DNA from: Hygrophila difformis
Taxonomy: Eukaryota > Streptophyta > Magnoliopsida > Lamiales > Acanthaceae
Length of the DNA stretch: 64,000 bases
Assembly: GCA_030278955.1 (NCBI GenBank)
Contig: JAOANR010000003.1
Span: 18,189,050 to 18,253,049, forward strand
Reading direction: 5' to 3'
How positions within the stretch are numbered: position 1 is the stretch's first letter; each line of letters starts with the position of its first letter. The notes beneath the pieces are model-generated. The model did not search any database. It saw only the letters and a program-made list of their open reading frames with translations, and was not told the DNA's origin. Positions 1 through 11,292 of the stretch are shown one piece after another. A program made the translations under genes and the position numbers.

Positions 1-14
1 TGGGGAATTAATTG

Positions 15-530
15 GGTTTCAATGCCATATAACTTCTCGCAATTTTATATTAGAAGGAAATGGTAAAATATTAACTTTATATGGGACATGCATTTGAAAC
101 TACTGTTCATTCATGTAAGCAAATAGTTGAATTTTTTACGTTTTAAAATGCGTATGATAATGAGATCATTGGGGGATGTTCGACTGGCGATCATCTTAAA
201 TGAAATTGAATTCCAATTAGATCATGGATGAGTGGGGGTGTTTGACTGGCAATCATTTGTTTAATTGGAGAATGAAATCAGGTTTCAATGCTATTGGGCT
301 TCTCGAAATTTTATATTAGAAGGAAATTTTAAAATATTGATTTTATATGGGGCATGCGTTTGATAATATTGTTCATTCATATAAGCAAATATTTGGATTT
401 TTTGGATACATAAGATGCGTATGATAATAAGATCATTGGGTGAATGTTCAACCGGCGATCATCGTCAATGAAATTGAAATTCCAATGAGATATTGGGTGG
501 TGTTCGACTTGCTATCAGATTAATAAGAAT
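15..530. repeat. Two ~266-bp diverged tandem direct repeats
   Basis: The block starting with GGTTTCAATG at 15 recurs at 281 (offset 266). The ATCATTGGG...GGCGATCAT block at about 166 recurs at about 431 (offset 265). The copies differ by scattered substitutions and small indels. They lie directly before a Helitron-like 3' end and may be subterminal repeat of that element. No coding potential was seen. Confidence 0.7.
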
Positions 531-700
531 AATAAATTGAAGTTTATGTAATATAATCTTTTAATGGTTTTTATTTCCAATAACATACAATTTTGTGATT
601 ATATTTTCAATTATTTTTAACTAAGTGAGGAGAATAGTACTATTTTTTTATATATATTTTTTTAAAAAACTTTACATCCATGCGCATAGCGCGGACGGGT
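526..700 (+). mobile_element. Helitron-like 3' terminal segment, copy A
   Basis: This segment is similar to 1291-1476 at an offset of about 765-769 bp. Both share the stretch around TTGAAGTTYATGTAATATAA and a GC-rich hairpin near the end (GCGCATAGCGCGGACGGG at 682-699). Plant Helitrons typically end in a short GC hairpin followed by CTRR. Here the hairpin runs straight into a minisatellite, so the CTRR is lost or was never present. Confidence 0.55.
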
Positions 701-1063
701 ACATTGGTTCCGACGAGAGTGAAAAAAGAATATCCTGGAGGGTGAAACATTGACTGACAATACATTGGTTCCGATGATCGAGAGTGTGAAAAAATGTCTT
801 GGAGGGTGGAGTATTAACTAGCAATACATTGGTTCCGACTACAATGATAAAAAAATGTCATGGGGGTGAAGTATTGACAGCAAATACATTGGTTCCGACA
901 ATATGTGAAAAAATATCTTGGAGGGTGAAGTATTGACTGACATTACATTGGTTTCGACAATAATGAGAAAAAATGTCCTGTAGGTGAAGTATTGACCGAC
1001 ATTACATTGGTTCCAACAATAATGAGAAAAAATATCCTGTGGGGTGAAGTATTGACTCGAGAA
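701..1063 (+). repeat. ~60-bp minisatellite, about six units
   Basis: The phrase ACATTGGTTYC starts at 701, 762, 826, 886, 945 and 1004, a period of about 60 bp. Each unit continues with an RTGARAAAAAATRTC-like segment, a GGGTGAAGTATTGAC-like segment and back to ACATTGG. Units are 75-90 percent alike by eye. The array sits exactly between Helitron-like end A and the helicase remnant. Confidence 0.8.
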
Positions 1064-1066
1064 AGC

Positions 1067-1246
1067 AGTGGACAAAGAGTGTTTATTCCACCAATGAGTT
1101 TGACCTCATCCGATCATAAAATACCGTTTAAATTTTCAAGACGCCAGTTTCAACTAATTGTTTATTATGCTATGATTATCAACGAGAGTCAAGGCCAATC
1201 TCTAAAGCATGTTGAAGTGTTCCTGGAGGTCCAGTTTTTAGATTAG
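1067..1246 (+). pseudogene. Helitron Pif1-like helicase C-terminal fragment
   Basis: The translation reads ...RVFIPPMSLTSSD, then PFKFSRRQFQL and YAMIINESQGQSLKHVEVFL. This resembles the conserved C-terminal part of plant Helitron RepHel helicases (RRQFP...YAMTINKSQGQSL...VG). Only about 57 residues remain. The usual final VAxSR motif is absent and a stop follows at 1244-1246. No Rep domain or other helicase motif lies nearby, so this is a decayed relic. The neighbouring 3' terminus at 1291-1476 fits the same source element. Confidence 0.75.
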
Positions 1247-1290
1247 GCCTACATTTAATGTAAACATTTTACAGTAAATGCCCCAAAAAT

Positions 1291-1476
1291 AGAATAACAA
1301 ATTGAAGTTCATGTAATATAATCTTTTAGTGGATTTATTTCTAATAACATACAATTTTGTGCTTATTTCTTTCATCATAACTTCGAAATAGTGAGGGGAA
1401 TAATATAATTTATTTTTCATTTTATAACTTTTTTTCAACTTTGCATCCACGCGCATCGCGCGGACGGGTGTGCTAG
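1291..1476 (+). mobile_element. Helitron 3' terminus, copy B
   Basis: Near-palindrome CGCGCATCGCGCG (1450-1462) is followed by GACGGGTGTG and CTAG at 1473-1476, with T at 1477. A GC hairpin about 10 bp before CTRR, inserted 5' of a T, is the classic Helitron 3' end. The preceding 150 bp match copy A (526-700). The 5' TC end was not located. Confidence 0.7.
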
Positions 1477-1477
1477 T

Positions 1478-2039
1478 AAATAATAGTATTAGAACATATA
1501 AATAATACTACATCAATTAAACATTAAACATAAATATAAAACTAAATCACATAAATTATTCATTGCCAAACTTAGCTAAATATAAATATTACTCAAATCA
1601 AATATTCAAATTTCAGTGATTCCAGCTTAACGTAAATATAAAAATGAAACAAATAAAATATTTATCCATAAATTCAACTAGAAATATATACATTTATATG
1701 AATGAAAACCTTAATAATTCCAACCAAACATCATCATAAACCATCAAACCAAATAAATAATTACCCAAAATTCCTAAAACTCAAATGATGAAATAAAAAA
1801 AATTAGAGGAAAACTAATACTACATAATGAATCATAATAATAAATTAATTAAATATATGCATTTTATTTATATATAAACATAACCGTGTTGTTCCTATCC
1901 TAACAAATTATTTTATCCCTCCCCCGTGTGTGAATTAAATTACTCCTCCGACTTCAAATACAAATATGTAATCTAAATTCCATAAATTACAATCTTCACA
2001 AATTATTTTGTAGTTTGTATACTAATACGATTCCTGTTA
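1478..2039. other. AT-rich intergenic stretch, no gene seen
   Basis: Very AT-rich sequence with short A and T runs. No ORF, RNA gene or clear terminal inverted repeat was recognised. Confidence 0.6.
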
Positions 2040-2042
2040 GTA

Positions 2043-2220
2043 GAGATGAAGTCTTGACCAAGTGGTCTAGTTCCATAATTTCTAACATTATGGTTAGGTT
2101 TCGATTTCTCACCCGACCTCCTATTAATCTCCTTTATTCGTTTGTAATTTGTGTGGTATGGACTCCAACCACCCTTTCTCCGGTACTTGAGTGTCAAGTT
2201 CACTAAATTAAAAAACAAAA
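2043..2220 (+). mobile_element. tRNA-related SINE, sense copy
   Basis: Pol III box A-like TTGACCAAGTGGTCTAG is followed about 30 bp later by a box B-like GGTTTCGATTTC. A family-specific body (TTTGTAATTTGTGTGG..., then CCTTTCTCCGGTACTTGAG) and an A-rich tail follow. The same body occurs in antisense at about 8219, 15098, 49186, 49475 and 58851, which defines a dispersed SINE family. It is too degenerate and too long to be a tRNA gene. Confidence 0.7.
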
Positions 2221-2633
2221 AAACAAAAATATGATCCCCATAGCAGCCATAGACCCATATAGCAACATTAACTAATGGATTCTATGGATTTGATTGGTAT
2301 TTTCTCTATCAGCTTATGAGTGTTTTTGCAATCCCAAAATTGATGTCTAAACATAAATAAAGTGCCTATCTAGTCTCGGTTCCATCTAACCATTGTTCAA
2401 AAGTTAATATTTTTTATTTATTTATTAAATGTTAAAGATGCAAGAAAAGCATTAAAATGCTTTAAACTTAAAATTTATCGTGCAATATATGATCTTAATT
2501 TCAGTTCTAAAAATAATTATGCTTAATGCATTGTTGTGCAAGTGCGTGGGTTCTTTATAACTTAAAAGGAAAATAAAATAATTAGTCTTTTATTAACCTG
2601 TCATATAATTAATGGCTTGGATCAAGTTCAAAG

Positions 2634-2672
<39 letters not shown>

Positions 2673-3882
2673 GGAAGTCCTCAAAATCCAAACTACAAAA
2701 CTAAAAATTTTGGCCAAAAAGAGACTGAAAAAGTCTTAATACCAAATCAATAATAACTCATCCCAATGGTGGATCATGGATGGCGAATACTAAAGAGAAG
2801 CCAATGCACCAAATGAAACAAGGCCAAATATGGGAATACAACTTTTTCCCAAATGGGACGAGGCTAATCCTTGATGGGCATAACCCAAAGACGGACAAGC
2901 CTCGCGCATGCCATTGGGAAGAGCCGAGAAGTAGAACTTAAGAAGACTGGCCCACTATGAAATACAGCCTTTCTAACCCAAATTACCTCTTCAACGCTCA
3001 ATTTATTAGTTTTAATCCTATTTTGTAGTACTAATAATTATTTTAACCCACTAGCTAACCGATTTTAACGACCACCCTCCATTTGGTCTAATCTCTTCAT
3101 TATGTTTTCTTCAAAATCAAATTCCTTCAATAGATCATTGCCAATGCCAGCCAACCATAATTATTGTTCCAGCTTAGAGTTAGTTGAAGGTGTGTGTGTG
3201 TATCTGAAAGAGATGCGCTTAATTTGAACAATAAAAATAACAAAACAAATGAAAGGAATAAATATTACTACTAAATTCCTTCTTCTTTTAAAGAGGAGGA
3301 GATAAAAGTCTAAAGGGGAATTAAAAAAAGGGCAAGAAACCTTAATTTGAATGTCCCAAACTTCTACTCATTACATAGACATCCATATGGGAAGTCTTGA
3401 TATGTACCAATCAACGGGTCAACTTTCTTGTGACTTTAAGAAGTACTACTATAGAAATTATTAAGTAAATGAATCATAGCCAACAAAGTATCCAGCACAT
3501 TAATGACCTTAGTTGTCTTCACAACCAACACAAAATGCCCTTTCAAAAATCAGTTTCACACACAGCTTGTCAACTTTCACAATAGTGCCCACCATCACTA
3601 TTCCTACAATTTAATAGGAATTCCCTTCGGTTAAAATCAAGATTAATAAATTATATTGAGTTGGTGTTAATACTTCATAGATTACTAATTAATAAGAATA
3701 TATTATATTAGCATTAAAAATTTAACTGTTTTAAGTATTATGTTTAGGTAAATAAATTGTAGTTAAGAAATTATGTACTACAACTCAAGAAGAACAACAA
3801 ACAAACTGGACAAGAGTCGGAAGATATAATTATGTCCACTCAGCGTTTAGATTGAATATATATGAGTTTATCTATATATATA
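2221..3882. other. Intergenic, A-tract, no gene seen
   Basis: An uninterrupted A run of more than 30 lies at about 2638-2670, possibly the tail of an old retroposon. The rest is AT-rich with a short GT repeat near 3191. No coding region was recognised. Confidence 0.55.
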
Positions 3883-4147
3883 GGGTCTGTTTGGGAATTA
3901 CCTGTTAGCTGTTAACTGATTATGTGAGTAATTTGAGTAATAAATTAATTAAAATTAGCTGTTTGACAGTTTTGAGGCAATTTTTTTGCCTAAAATAAGC
4001 TAATTCTAAAATGCTGCTATTTGCAACGATTTCAAAAAGAACTGATTGAACATTATTTTAAGTTATTTTGTTTTTCTAAATAAATTAATTTATCTTAAAT
4101 TGACTAGAATAAGCTAATTTCATTTAGCTTATTTGCTAAACAGGGCC
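3883..4147. mobile_element. 265-bp TIR MITE (GGGTCTGTTTGG type)
   Basis: The left end GGGTCTGTTTGGGAA and right end TTGCTAAACAGGGCC are inverted copies with a few mismatches. Both sides are flanked by TATA, a possible short target duplication although the local AT bias makes it uncertain. The interior is AT-rich and non-coding. The termini resemble the GGCCTGTTTGG class of PIF/Harbinger-like or hAT-like MITEs; I do not assign a superfamily. Confidence 0.6.
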
Positions 4148-4736
4148 TATAGTTTCAAAATATCATCCTGCTGATCGGAGTCTGTTTGCTATGCCAAAAG
4201 GTTTCCATTTGGCCGCCGCCTGCTTCAATCCTCCGCGAAGATGGATATCCACTGGAAATATCCGACTGTCGGATTTTGATCTCCAATCAGAAATCATTTT
4301 CTCTTGTCATCATCTACGCCGTGCAGAATGGGTGGCTGCAATGTAGATACTCTCATGTCCTAACTAAAATGTTCTATTTACTATTTTTTTAATGGTCGAT
4401 CATAAATATCTTATTTCTATATATAGAAATAATTTTTTCATCTAACAACCCCATGATATACCTATAAATTAACTCTACGTTAATTCCCGTGCTCAACCAG
4501 ATATATTAAATGAGCCAGAAGGGAGTATTAATCACCCAATCCCCCAATGGGCTATTATATCATTATCGAAAGCATTTTTAAGAAAAAAATTGTGTGCAAA
4601 CACTATTGATACAAGTGAACTCATGCCTATAGTATCCTATGCTTGTAGTAGTTTTTATTACTAAATGGACCACGTAATTAAAAGAAAAAGTAAACGATGG
4701 ATTTTTTAAAAGTACTTTTGATACCCCTTTTACAAG
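4148..4736. other. Intergenic with a GC-richer patch
   Basis: Positions about 4180-4350 have more even base composition and a short open frame, but the translation resembles no family I know. It may be a captured gene fragment. The remainder is AT-rich without a feature. Confidence 0.4.
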
Positions 4737-4738
4737 TA

Positions 4739-5220
4739 CTCCCTCCGTCCCGCGAAGATTGAAGCCTTTCTTTTGGGCACGGTAATTTAGGTAGTGGAGT
4801 TTAGTAGTTAAAGTGGTGTGAGTATTTGTGTTTAAGATTATAATGAATTTTGATACTGTTTATTGTTTAACTTTGACTTAATATTATCGTAGCGATGTAA
4901 TTTGAGAAAAATATTCAAATGTGGTCTTGTTAGAATCGTCTAATCGTGTAGTTTTAGAATATATATTTTATACAATTTTTATTTGTATCAATTTTGTAAT
5001 ATTAAGAGTTAAAGAAATATAAGGGACTTTGTGTAGGAAAGTAATAATGCATTGGAATTTGTGCAGAATATTAAAAGTAAGTATTTTTAATGGGATTTGA
5101 CAATAATTAAGATTCTAATCAAACTTATATTAATTTAATTTTTCTAAAAACGGAAAGGGTTCAAACTTCGTGGGACACCCCAGAAAGGAATAGGGTTCAA
5201 ACTTCGTGGGACGGAGGGAG
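4739..5220. mobile_element. Stowaway-like MITE, 482 bp
   Basis: The element starts CTCCCTCCGTCCC and ends GGGACGGAGGGAG, flanked by TA at 4737-4738 and 5221-5222. This is the classic plant Tc1/mariner (Stowaway) signature. It is long for a MITE. Near its right end the phrase TTCAAACTTCGTGGGAC occurs twice (about 5159 and 5197), an internal duplication of the subterminal region. Confidence 0.85.
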
Positions 5221-5766
5221 TACAATATTGGTGTCAAATGTCAATATAGTGTGCAAAAAGATAAATTATCATTCAAAATCAAAATCATGTATGACGAACC
5301 ATGTCGAATTAGGAAAAAAAAAAAAAACAAACATATTTCAAGTCAAATTATTTGGAGTTACTAGGTGATGAAGTATAACTAATTTCAACTTTTCATATAC
5401 TTAGATGTTGTACTACGTCTTCACTTTGACAAAATTTTTATTTCAAATCTTCATTCTTTTTTGGCCAAATTTAAGGCTCGTTTTACCGCCTCTTTTCCAA
5501 CAAAACTCAATTCTTGGGTGCTTTTTTTTTTTAAAAGAAAAATGGCTTCCAAAGTTTAATTTTACTATTGAGAAAACTAGATTCACATCAATCTTTGAAC
5601 CTTCATCCAATCCTCAACCAAAATTACAACCTTACCCCTTTGAACTTTGAAGTCACGCATCACGCATTTGCATTCCTATAATTGCTATGGTACAAAACAA
5701 GTATGGAGATGTTATGGTAATTATGGTACCTAAATCATAATGCTTAGGGTGGGGAGTGTGGATATT

Positions 5767-6174
5767 AAGGCTTCTCCAACCTACCGTGCAATTTGCATAT
5801 TTGCAGGGTGGGAATGCAAGGTGGAGCTCCAACCCACTATGTAAAAATGTGGAGAGCACCCTCCCCATCGTCCATTTAGGAGGGTGCTACAGTGTTCTGT
5901 CATCCCTGCATTTCTTTTTTTTTAAAAAAAAATTGCTATTTAGTTAATAATAATAAAAGCAAATATATTATTAATATTTTGTATAAAAAATATTTGTAAA
6001 TATTATTTATAACTTTAAAAAGGAATTATAAAATAGATTGTATAGGGAATATTCTTTAATCCTGCAAAAATAGAGGGTTGGGTTGGAGATGAAATTACTG
6101 TAACTATCCTGCAAAAATATAAATTTGCATTATAGCTCCTGCAAAAATAGAGGATATGGTTGGAGATGACCTAG
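5767..6174. mobile_element. Possible MITE with CTCCAACC / GGTTGGAG ends
   Basis: GGCTTCTCCAACC at the left is matched by inverted GGTTGGAGATGACC at the right. Internally a CCTGCAAAAATAGAGG...GGTTGGAGATGA phrase recurs. No target duplication was identified, so the borders are approximate. Confidence 0.4.
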
Positions 6175-6176
6175 AG

Positions 6177-6178
<2 letters not shown>

Positions 6179-6213
<35 letters not shown>
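6179..6213. repeat. TA dinucleotide microsatellite
   Basis: Uninterrupted TA repeat of roughly 17 units. Confidence 0.9.
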
Positions 6214-6215
<2 letters not shown>

Positions 6216-6687
6216 TTAAAAAAATGTGAAAGAAAAAAAAATAAAAAGCTATGACATAAATAATGTTTGACTATCTCTTAAAACCTTGAATCTCCACTCG
6301 AGTTTCTATCTCGTCTCTTATTTTTCTTTCCAATTTGTGTCGTATAAATTTATACCATATATACTACAAGAATTTTCTCTATTCTAGATCGAACATTTTT
6401 GATAAAATTTGGTCACTAAAGAAGTTAGTGACTGTATTTACGTCCAAAATTTGTTAGCTACTACAATTTTATCGTCTGAAATTAATTAGTCACCAAAATT
6501 TTAACTACCAAATCCACGATTTTTCTAGTAGTATTATTTCACGCCCATAATATAATATTAGTAACAATCTTGGAACAATCATCTAATCCTCAGCCAAAAT
6601 GACAAATATACCCCTAGAAATGGCGCACATGCCCATGTCCTCATAAACCTCCACCATATCCTCCCCCCACATCACTCTCCATAATAG

Positions 6688-6694
6688 TATATAA
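6688..6694 (+). promoter_or_regulatory. Candidate TATA box of the 6848 gene
   Basis: TATATAA lies 154 bp upstream of the ATG, followed by a pyrimidine-rich leader. A similar TATATAA with the same surrounding words (CATGCCCAT, CTCATAAACCTCCA, CTTCTCTCTT) precedes the degenerate paralogue at 14.2 kb, so the promoter was duplicated too. Confidence 0.45.
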
Positions 6695-6847
6695 CCCTTT
6701 CAAGTTTCATTCCCTTCTCTCTTCTCTTCATCAATTTGACCTTACAAACCCCTTTAAGAGTTAGAATCTCCCAACCCCTCATACCCACACCCCCACCCCA
6801 ATTATACTCACCTCCTCCATATCATCACATACATTTCCACCTGCAAA

Positions 6848-7297
6848 ATGGATGGAGATCAAGATCAAGAAGACCCATGGCACCACCACCAACACTACCC
6901 CAGCTGCACCCATTGCTGGCCACAACCCCACCACTACAGATACTACGACCGATTCATTAGCACATCCCATGTAATAACAACCACCTCCTCAGATCAATCC
7001 AAAGACGACCCTGTCCCCCTTTGGACACTGCTCTGGAAAAAACTCAAGAGCTGCAATAAGAACAAGAACACCAAGAAGAAGAAGAAGACCAGAAAAGGAT
7101 CAATGAAGATCCTCCAATGCTGCTATTGTTGCGACGCCGATCCCGTTTCCATGAACTTCGGCTATGACTCCATTTCCTACCTGCAGAACTTCGATGATCA
7201 CGGCCATTACTACTACGATTATGATCGCGATGATCTTGGCCGTTCATTCTCCGCCCGCTTCGCTGTCCCTTCTTCCATCTTCGATCACAAGAATTAA
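6848..7297 (+). CDS. Small plant-specific protein with SFSARFA motif (149 aa)
   Basis: Single-exon ORF starting at the ATG in AAAATGGATGG. The N-terminus is acidic (DGDQDQED), then His/Tyr-rich (about 10-35). A basic Lys-rich stretch follows at about 66-83, then a Cys cluster (QCCYCCD, about 90-96). The C-terminus has YDSISYLQNFDD followed by LGRSFSARFAVPS. A YDxxSYxxNFDD plus SFSARFAxPS ending is typical, as I recall, of a small angiosperm family often labelled stress-induced or uncharacterised; its biochemical role is unknown. The Lys-rich block could act as a nuclear-localisation signal (inference). No signal peptide or membrane segment is seen. A broken paralogue lies at 14,316. The start is supported by the same AAAATGGATCAAGATCAAGATCAAGA-like context in that paralogue. 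Confidence 0.8.
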   Translation: MDGDQDQEDPWHHHQHYPSCTHCWPQPHHYRYYDRFISTSHVITTTSSDQSKDDPVPLWTLLWKKLKSCNKNKNTKKKKKTRKGSMKILQCCYCCDADPVSMNFGYDSISYLQNFDDHGHYYYDYDRDDLGRSFSARFAVPSSIFDHKN

Positions 7298-7430
7298 CTA
7301 GCTAGGGCATTCCTGGTAATACTTCACTTTTGTATATATATTGGGTTTTGAGGCCATTACACATATACGAATAAATTTTGTTTGTTGTGAATTTGTTGGG
7401 CAACATTTTGTTAGATGGGTTTCTTCTTTG

Positions 7431-7461
<31 letters not shown>

Positions 7462-8218
7462 GATGAGTTTTATTTTTGGATAGTTTTTTTTTTTTTTTGC
7501 ATATATGTTGAGGATTTTGGAAATCTTTGGGTTGTTGTTTTCTGATTGAATTTGTGAAATTATTATAATTATCTGAAAATCATAAAAAAAATAAATAAAT
7601 AAATAAAATATTTGATTTTTTAAGAGTTCCACTAATTAATTGGCTGAAACATATTTCTTTTTCAAAAAAAAATAAATTATAAACCACTATATTTGACGAA
7701 TTTTAATTTTATAGCTTTTTACATAATGGACCATTTCTGACTTCATTTTCACGTAAAGTTAGCTGCTTTAACATATTTCTTTCTTCTTTTTTTTTTAAAA
7801 AAAAAACTTCTTTCTTCGAATTATAAATTGCTAATTAGTTATACCTTTGCTTATTATTAGTTCATTTTGTTGCTTCCCGTTGACTTTTTTCTATAGTTTT
7901 TCAAATATGTTACTGGACAACTGGTGAACAAATCAGAAAATAAACAGGAAAAATTCAGTTTCACGTTTATTCGAGTTTTATCTGGAATTTAGATGAGAAA
8001 TGACAGGTATCTGAGTTAATACTTTCAGTTATACTATTATCGTATAAATTCCTTTTAATTAATTACTTCTATTATCTTCAATTGAATTTTAAATTCATCC
8101 AAACAAAAAAGCCTATAATTATGCAGCCGCTCAAGCGAATTTCCTAAGAACTTGCACATCAATTACGGCATATTTGCGGGCTGAATTTATGTTAATGAAA
8201 ATGATGTGTTTTTTTCGT
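7298..8218. other. 3' flank of the small gene, low complexity
   Basis: Presumed 3' UTR followed by T-rich tracts (TTTTC repeats near 7435, T runs near 7450, 7480 and 7790) and an AAAT repeat near 7590. No gene seen. Confidence 0.5.
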
Positions 8219-8375
8219 GAACAACCTATACAGGCTAGAAAATTGGTGGTAGAGGTTTATGGCACATAAATACCAAGGAACAAAAGGGATGGATAAGGGG
8301 CAAGTGGGGAATCCAACCCCCAAGTCCTTGACCTAGAGCTTGGAAGTCAGGGGCTTGAACAATTCGTCAAGTCTT
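8219..8375 (-). mobile_element. tRNA-related SINE, antisense copy
   Basis: On the minus strand: an ACTTGACGAATTG box A-like start, then GGTTGGATTCCCCACTTG (box B region), then a TTCCTTGGTATTTATGTG-like body. It is colinear with the SINE at 2043-2220 but strongly diverged. Confidence 0.55.
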
Positions 8376-8492
8376 CATTTCCGTTAATGAAAATGATGTT
8401 TGAAATATTATATCCCTAATTATAAATTATATTTATATCTATATGTATAATTATCGAAGAGAAGTATAGAAATTCAATATTCAACTTCAAAA

Positions 8493-8533
<41 letters not shown>

Positions 8534-9360
8534 TAAATTAAACTGAATTAAAAACCCCAAACCCTGCCTTTGCTTCTTTATTAGTAATGCAAGCACCTCC
8601 AACTATGTATGTATTTTATTTTTATTTTTAAATATTGGTACTCGAGTGTCGGTAAAGGTGTTAATGCATTGTGCATTTGTGCTCTAGCTACATCAATTTA
8701 ATACTTCAAGGGCTAATACAGCCTAATACGAAGTATATGACATAATAGAGGGGTGAAAAAAAAAATAAATAAATAAATGAGCACCATAATTGAATATACT
8801 CCAAGGTTATTTTAGGGTGTGGTTTAGAAGTTGATTCAGTTTCATACCGAATAGATGAGTTTGTTATTTGTGTGTGATAGTTGTAAGGTATATGAATTAT
8901 TTCCCTAAATATAAGATTTAAAATCCTCAAATTCCCTACCTCCCAAAAATTATTGCCCTCATTTCTCATCTCTCTCTCTCTTCGAGACCTGCCCTCTATC
9001 ACATGTCAAATATCTAGTGTCCATTTTCCCTTTTCTCTTACATGCTGCTCGCTTTCCCCATTTCTCTTTCTATCGAGTTATGTTCCCAAATGCATTCAAT
9101 CTTTGATTCTTTATTTTATTTAACCTCTTTGATGCCTTTCTACCCTAAACCCGGCCACTGCAAACAGACACCGCCTCCCCAGCATTGCCGTCCACCGGAG
9201 CCGCTCACTGTCACCGTCGCTCCTCTGCGCACTGCTCTCTGCCCGCCGCTCCTCTGTGCTAGTTTTGTTGTCTTCATGTGCTAGGTTTCTTGTCATCTTG
9301 TGATGGTTCACGTGCTCTCTTGTGCTGATTAACTTGTTCTTCTTGTGTTGGTGAATTTAG
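8376..9360. other. Intergenic with A-tract and a GC-richer patch
   Basis: An A run of more than 30 lies at about 8495-8529 and a CT-rich patch near 8970-8985. About 9140-9260 is GC-richer and Cys/Pro-coding in one frame, but short and without a recognisable domain, so no gene is called. Confidence 0.45.
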
Positions 9361-9364
9361 TTTT

Positions 9365-9395
<31 letters not shown>

Positions 9396-9408
9396 GCGGG
9401 GGAGGGGG
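9361..9408 (+). repeat. T-run followed by a long G-run
   Basis: A run of T is followed by about 22 consecutive G, then GCGGGGGAGGGGG. Such a tract can form G-quadruplexes and is prone to length errors in both replication and sequencing, so its exact length is uncertain. Confidence 0.9.
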
Positions 9409-9893
9409 TCAATCGTGGAGTCACTTGGTTTGTATATTAAGTTAATGGTATTTTTGTATAGGTTTGCACAACAGCTGTGATGAAATTAGTGTATTACTGT
9501 GCTGATTGTCCTGTCAGACTGTGCTAGTTTGTTGTATTGCCCATGGCTGAGTTCTATTTGATTAGTCGGCGACGGGAGATCACCGGCAATAATGTCTAAT
9601 TTTTTCTTGTATGAACTAAAGTTTTCTATAATTAGTTGATGAATGGAATTTTTGGTATATAACAATCATTGCTTCATTGTAGGAATTAAATATGTAAAGT
9701 ATATATTTCATTTCCATTAATATTATAGTTAAATAAATGGCAATTCTTCTCCAACGATCAAACTAGAACAACTAATAGATTAGATTATCACATGAAGCAC
9801 CTGCTGAATAAAATGGATTCAGCAGGCTAACCGAACCCGTTATTTTATTGAAAAGTAGTGAACTCGCTATTTCCAAAACAACCCTAATTAATA

Positions 9894-10104
9894 CTTCCTC
9901 CGTTTTCAAATAATTATAACACTTTCCTTTTTGGGTTGCTTTGAAATAATTGTAATATTTTCTTTTTTTTGTAACTTTTTCCCCATTCACACTATTTTTC
10001 CTTTTCTTTCTTTCATCCACTTAAATCTCCACCATTCATTTTCACATTTCTTAAAATCCGTGCTATTTTTAAATGTTTCAATTATATAGAACGGAGGGCG
10101 GGCG
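9894..10104. mobile_element. Stowaway-like MITE, ~211 bp
   Basis: The left end CTTCCTCCGTTTTC and right end GAACGGAGGGCGGGCG are inverted and flanked by TA. The interior has a repeated AATAATTATAACACTTTC-like phrase. The ends are more divergent than in the 4.7-kb copy. Confidence 0.6.
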
Positions 10105-11284
10105 TATATAAATTAATTATGGCGATACTGATGGGCCATCACACGTTGATTCATTCACAAGAGGAAGTCAATTGTATTCTGCTGCAATGGTTGACCTTAC
10201 CCTCAGCTAACATCTTATGAAGTACATTATTTTCGTAAAGAAAAATTTAAAAAAAAAAATAAACTTATTTCATTTTATTTATTGTTCATTTGGTTACATT
10301 ACATGAGGCCCCTACCATATAAAATTGACGACTATGCGATTAAAATTACAAATACAGTAATAATTAATTTAGTGGCACAACTATTTAAACAAAATCTTAA
10401 ATTGTTTTTGCTTGAACAAAATCTTAAATTTGAATTCTTAAAGTTGCAAAAATTACTTTAAAAAATACTATATTCATTAAAGTAGGAAGAAAAGGGGTGT
10501 TGAACTTGCACCGTTGTATTTGTAGGTGTGCCTTCCATCCATCAAGTAGCATGCAGTATTTGTAGTATTTATTGTAAAAGTTAGTTTGGTCAATGAATAT
10601 TGAATGTGTATTGGCAGCTGATGGCTCCACACTCACAATTGGAATAATTATAATAAGGAATCTAGTTGAACTTTTTCTTCCTAATAGTACTATTTAATTT
10701 TTATTAGGAATTTATTCAAGAACTAATTACGCTAATTAGTGTTCTTGCTTGAGGAATTTTATAGCTGCCAAATGGAACCCTTTTTAGGTGTGATAATAGA
10801 AGAGGGACTTGCAGTGAGTCGGTTTGATTAGAATTATGCTCCTAGTTGATTTAATTTCATTTTTTTTTTTAGGTAGAGCTTAATTGGATTCAAATTGGTT
10901 CATTAAGGAGGCCTCACCTCCAACATAATCGAAACTTGTGTGAAATTTTAAAATATTATTGGCGATAAAGATTTTTTTTATAATTCTCTATATCATAATA
11001 TGATTAAATGCACTTCATTGACTTAAATGGCATTTGATAATGATATACTCCGTATTATTCAAATTTTATATTAATTAATTTTAAAATGTATATTTCATTA
11101 ATATCCTTTCTAGCTCGAATAGGCTTTTGTTTCAATAATTTCTTTTAAATAATATACTAAGTACTATTTATTAATAAAATGACATACCCAAAGTGAAGAA
11201 AGATATTTTATCACGATATAGTTATTGTATAGGCGCTTGATGTACATACCCAGAATGATATCTCATTTATAAAAAATGATGTTG
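10105..11284. other. AT-rich intergenic stretch
   Basis: No coding region, RNA gene or paired terminal repeat was recognised. Confidence 0.5.
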
Positions 11285-11292
11285 CTTGCAAT

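Noticed and set aside
9042..9284. 80-codon plus-strand ORF
   Set aside because: Cys/Pro-rich without a domain, no homologous start or promoter context; probably a chance open frame in a GC-richer patch.
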